Under the pieces are notes generated by a model. It was not told where the DNA came from, ran no database searches, and worked only from the letters and a program-made list of their open reading frames with translations. 64,000 nt of DNA, from positions 1,054,001-1,118,000 of the forward strand of contig NZ_CP060298.1 of assembly GCF_014303395.1 (NCBI RefSeq), given 5' to 3'. The position numbers and the translations under genes were made by a program. Origin of the DNA: Nakamurella sp. PAMC28650 (lineage in GTDB: Bacteria > Actinomycetota > Actinomycetes > Mycobacteriales > Nakamurellaceae). This document shows, one piece after another, positions 62,638 through 64,000 of this stretch. Each line of letters begins with the position of its first letter. The first letter of the stretch is position 1.

Positions 62638-64000
62638 ATGCCGAACCCTACCGGTTTCTACCCGCCGTTGACAGTGGACACGACCGCGAAGCGGGTGGTG
62701 TCCCACGCCGGTGCTGTGCTGCTGGTCACCACCGCCGGGAAGGTCGGGTTGGACCGGGCTTTGTCTGCGGCGTTGGCGCCGTGGCGCAAGCAGTGGGCGG
62801 TGCTGGATCCGGGGAAGATCCTGCTGGACCTGGCGGTCAGCGTCGCCATCGGCGGGGACTGCCTGGCCGACATCTCGGTGGTGCGGTCTGAGCCGGCGGT
62901 GTTCGGGCGGGTCGCCTCCGACCCAACAGTGTCCCGGCTGATCGACGCGTTGGCAGCGACCCCGCAGGCCGCTTTGGCGGCGATCAACCAGGCCAGAGCA
63001 GCAGTCCGACAGCGGGTGTGGAAGATGGCCGGGAAGGACGCCCCCGACTTCGGAATCGACCGGGACCGGCCGTTGATCATCGACCTGGACGCCACGTTGA
63101 TCACCTCCCATTCGGAGAAGGAACTGGCGGCGCCGACCTACAAGAAGGGCTTCGGGTTCCACCCGCTCGGGTCGTGGGTGGATCACGGCCCCGACGGCAC
63201 CGGTGAGCCACTGTCGATGATGCTGCGCCCCGGAAGGGCCGGATCCAACACCGCCGCCGACCACATCGCGGTCACCAAGGATGCGTTGCGGCAGTTGCCC
63301 TTCAACCGCCGCGGTGGCCGGATTGGGCGCAGGGTGCTGGTCCGCGCCGACAGCGGCGGCGGCACCCACGAATACCTGAAGTGGCTGGCCGGGCAGGGCC
63401 TGTCGTATTCGGTGGGGTTCGGGCTGACGCAGGACATCGTCGACAAGATCAACCTGATCCCCGACCAAGGGTGGACCCCGGCCTACGACGGCGATGGGAA
63501 GGTCCGCGACGGGGCGTGGGTCACCGAACTCACCGGCCTGCTGGACCTGTCAACGTGGCCGGCAGGGATGCGGGTGATCGTCCGGGCCGAACGTCCGCAC
63601 CCCGGGGCGCAGCTGCGGTTCACCGACTCAGGCGGCAACCGGCTGACCGCGTTCGTCACCAACACCACCGGCGGGCAACTCGCGGACCTGGAGTTGCGGC
63701 ACCGCCACCGGGCCCGCTGCGAAGACCGGATCCGCAACGCGAAAGACACCGGCCTGCGGAACCTGCCCTTGACTGCGTTCGCGCAAAATCAGATCTGGGT
63801 CGCCGTCGTCCAGCTCGCTACGGAGCTGACCGCGTGGCTGCAGATGCTGGCGTTGACCGGCACCGGGGCCCGCCGTTGGGAACCGAAACGGCTGCGGTTG
63901 CAGCTGTTCTCCGTGGCGGCGACCATCGCCCGGCGGAGCCGCCGGGTCTGGTTGCACCTGTCCGGTCACGCAACCCACCGGCACCTGTTCACCACCGCCC
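62638..64000 (+). CDS. IS1380 family transposase, cut by window end
   Basis: At least 454 residues, open to the last base. ATG 62638 follows AGGAG. Features: TVDTTAKRVVSHAGAVLLVT, RSEPAVFGRVASDPTVSRLI, PLIIDLDATLITSHSEKE (D), VLVRADSGGGTHEYLKWLAG (D) and DLELRHRHRARCEDRIRNAK plus DTGLRNLP (E). This is the standard IS1380 layout (about 460-480 residues), so only the last residues are missing. The left end of the element lies near 62570. Confidence 0.9.
   Translation, partial: MPNPTGFYPPLTVDTTAKRVVSHAGAVLLVTTAGKVGLDRALSAALAPWRKQWAVLDPGKILLDLAVSVAIGGDCLADISVVRSEPAVFGRVASDPTVSRLIDALAATPQAALAAINQARAAVRQRVWKMAGKDAPDFGIDRDRPLIIDLDATLITSHSEKELAAPTYKKGFGFHPLGSWVDHGPDGTGEPLSMMLRPGRAGSNTAADHIAVTKDALRQLPFNRRGGRIGRRVLVRADSGGGTHEYLKWLAGQGLSYSVGFGLTQDIVDKINLIPDQGWTPAYDGDGKVRDGAWVTELTGLLDLSTWPAGMRVIVRAERPHPGAQLRFTDSGGNRLTAFVTNTTGGQLADLELRHRHRARCEDRIRNAKDTGLRNLPLTAFAQNQIWVAVVQLATELTAWLQMLALTGTGARRWEPKRLRLQLFSVAATIARRSRRVWLHLSGHATHRHLFTTA

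Noticed and set aside
1-64000. rRNA, tRNA or replication origin
   Set aside because: No cloverleaf-like, rRNA-like or DnaA-box cluster was noticed by eye. A tRNAscan or covariance search would be needed to exclude a single tRNA.

Overview
The window is high-GC DNA with actinobacterial codon use. GTG starts are common and many genes are coupled by ATGA overlaps. The gene families (DUF2127, CsbD, YsnF/PRC-barrel, NarL-type two-component genes, IS427-type IS5) fit a soil-type actinomycete. A Nakamurella-like or Frankineae-like host is plausible but cannot be proven from this sequence. No rRNA, tRNA or CRISPR array was seen.

Layout. (1) 1-1311: the 3' end of a GH3 glycosidase, a terminator and a decayed TfoX gene. 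(2) 1634-15127: an envelope and osmotic stress island with CsbD, a TetR regulator, a CmpX-like channel protein, PRC-barrel/YsnF proteins, several small membrane proteins, an aquaporin and a DUF2127 protein. Four copies of a palindrome, TTTAC-N3-GTAAA, lie in front of csbD, the tetR gene and the channel gene and look like the TetR operator. A second, paralogous tetR gene is destroyed by an IS66 element that itself carries an ISL3. (3) 15360-20287: an IS1595 element, a small membrane protein, a beta-carbonic anhydrase divergent from a MarR gene with tandem palindromes between them, and an AAA-type ATPase gene behind a perfect 10-bp inverted repeat. (4) 20760-34670: a graveyard of nested mobile elements. 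It includes a Tn554-like two-recombinase transposon inside an IS21 that interrupts a helix-turn-helix gene, an IS3 inside an IS3 in opposite orientation, and an IS5. A truncated HpcH/HpaI aldolase fused to an alpha/beta hydrolase lies between them. (5) 35296-41518: a NarL-type two-component system and two lipoprotein beta-lactamase-fold serine hydrolases. (6) 43160-57551: an intact RiPP (ribosomally made peptide) cluster. (7) 57751-64000: more nested elements (ISAzo13, ISAs1 in IS5, IS1380) around fragments of a DHFR-like gene and a TPR/LuxR-type regulator.

The most interesting system is the RiPP cluster. A Nif11-type precursor with a double-glycine cleavage site has a 25-residue, Thr-rich core without Cys or Ser that ends in Thr. 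It is followed, after a long RNA hairpin, by seven translationally coupled genes: two YcaO enzymes, a TfuA protein, a LanM-type synthetase whose cyclase half has lost its zinc ligands, and the three-part NHLM export system (HlyD-like protein, C39-peptidase ABC, second ABC). A convergent iron-alcohol-dehydrogenase-like gene ends 12 bases away. It resembles the enzyme family used in daptide biosynthesis to convert a C-terminal Thr. The inferred product is a dehydrobutyrine-rich, possibly thioamidated and possibly C-terminally modified linear peptide. I know of no described RiPP class with this enzyme combination.
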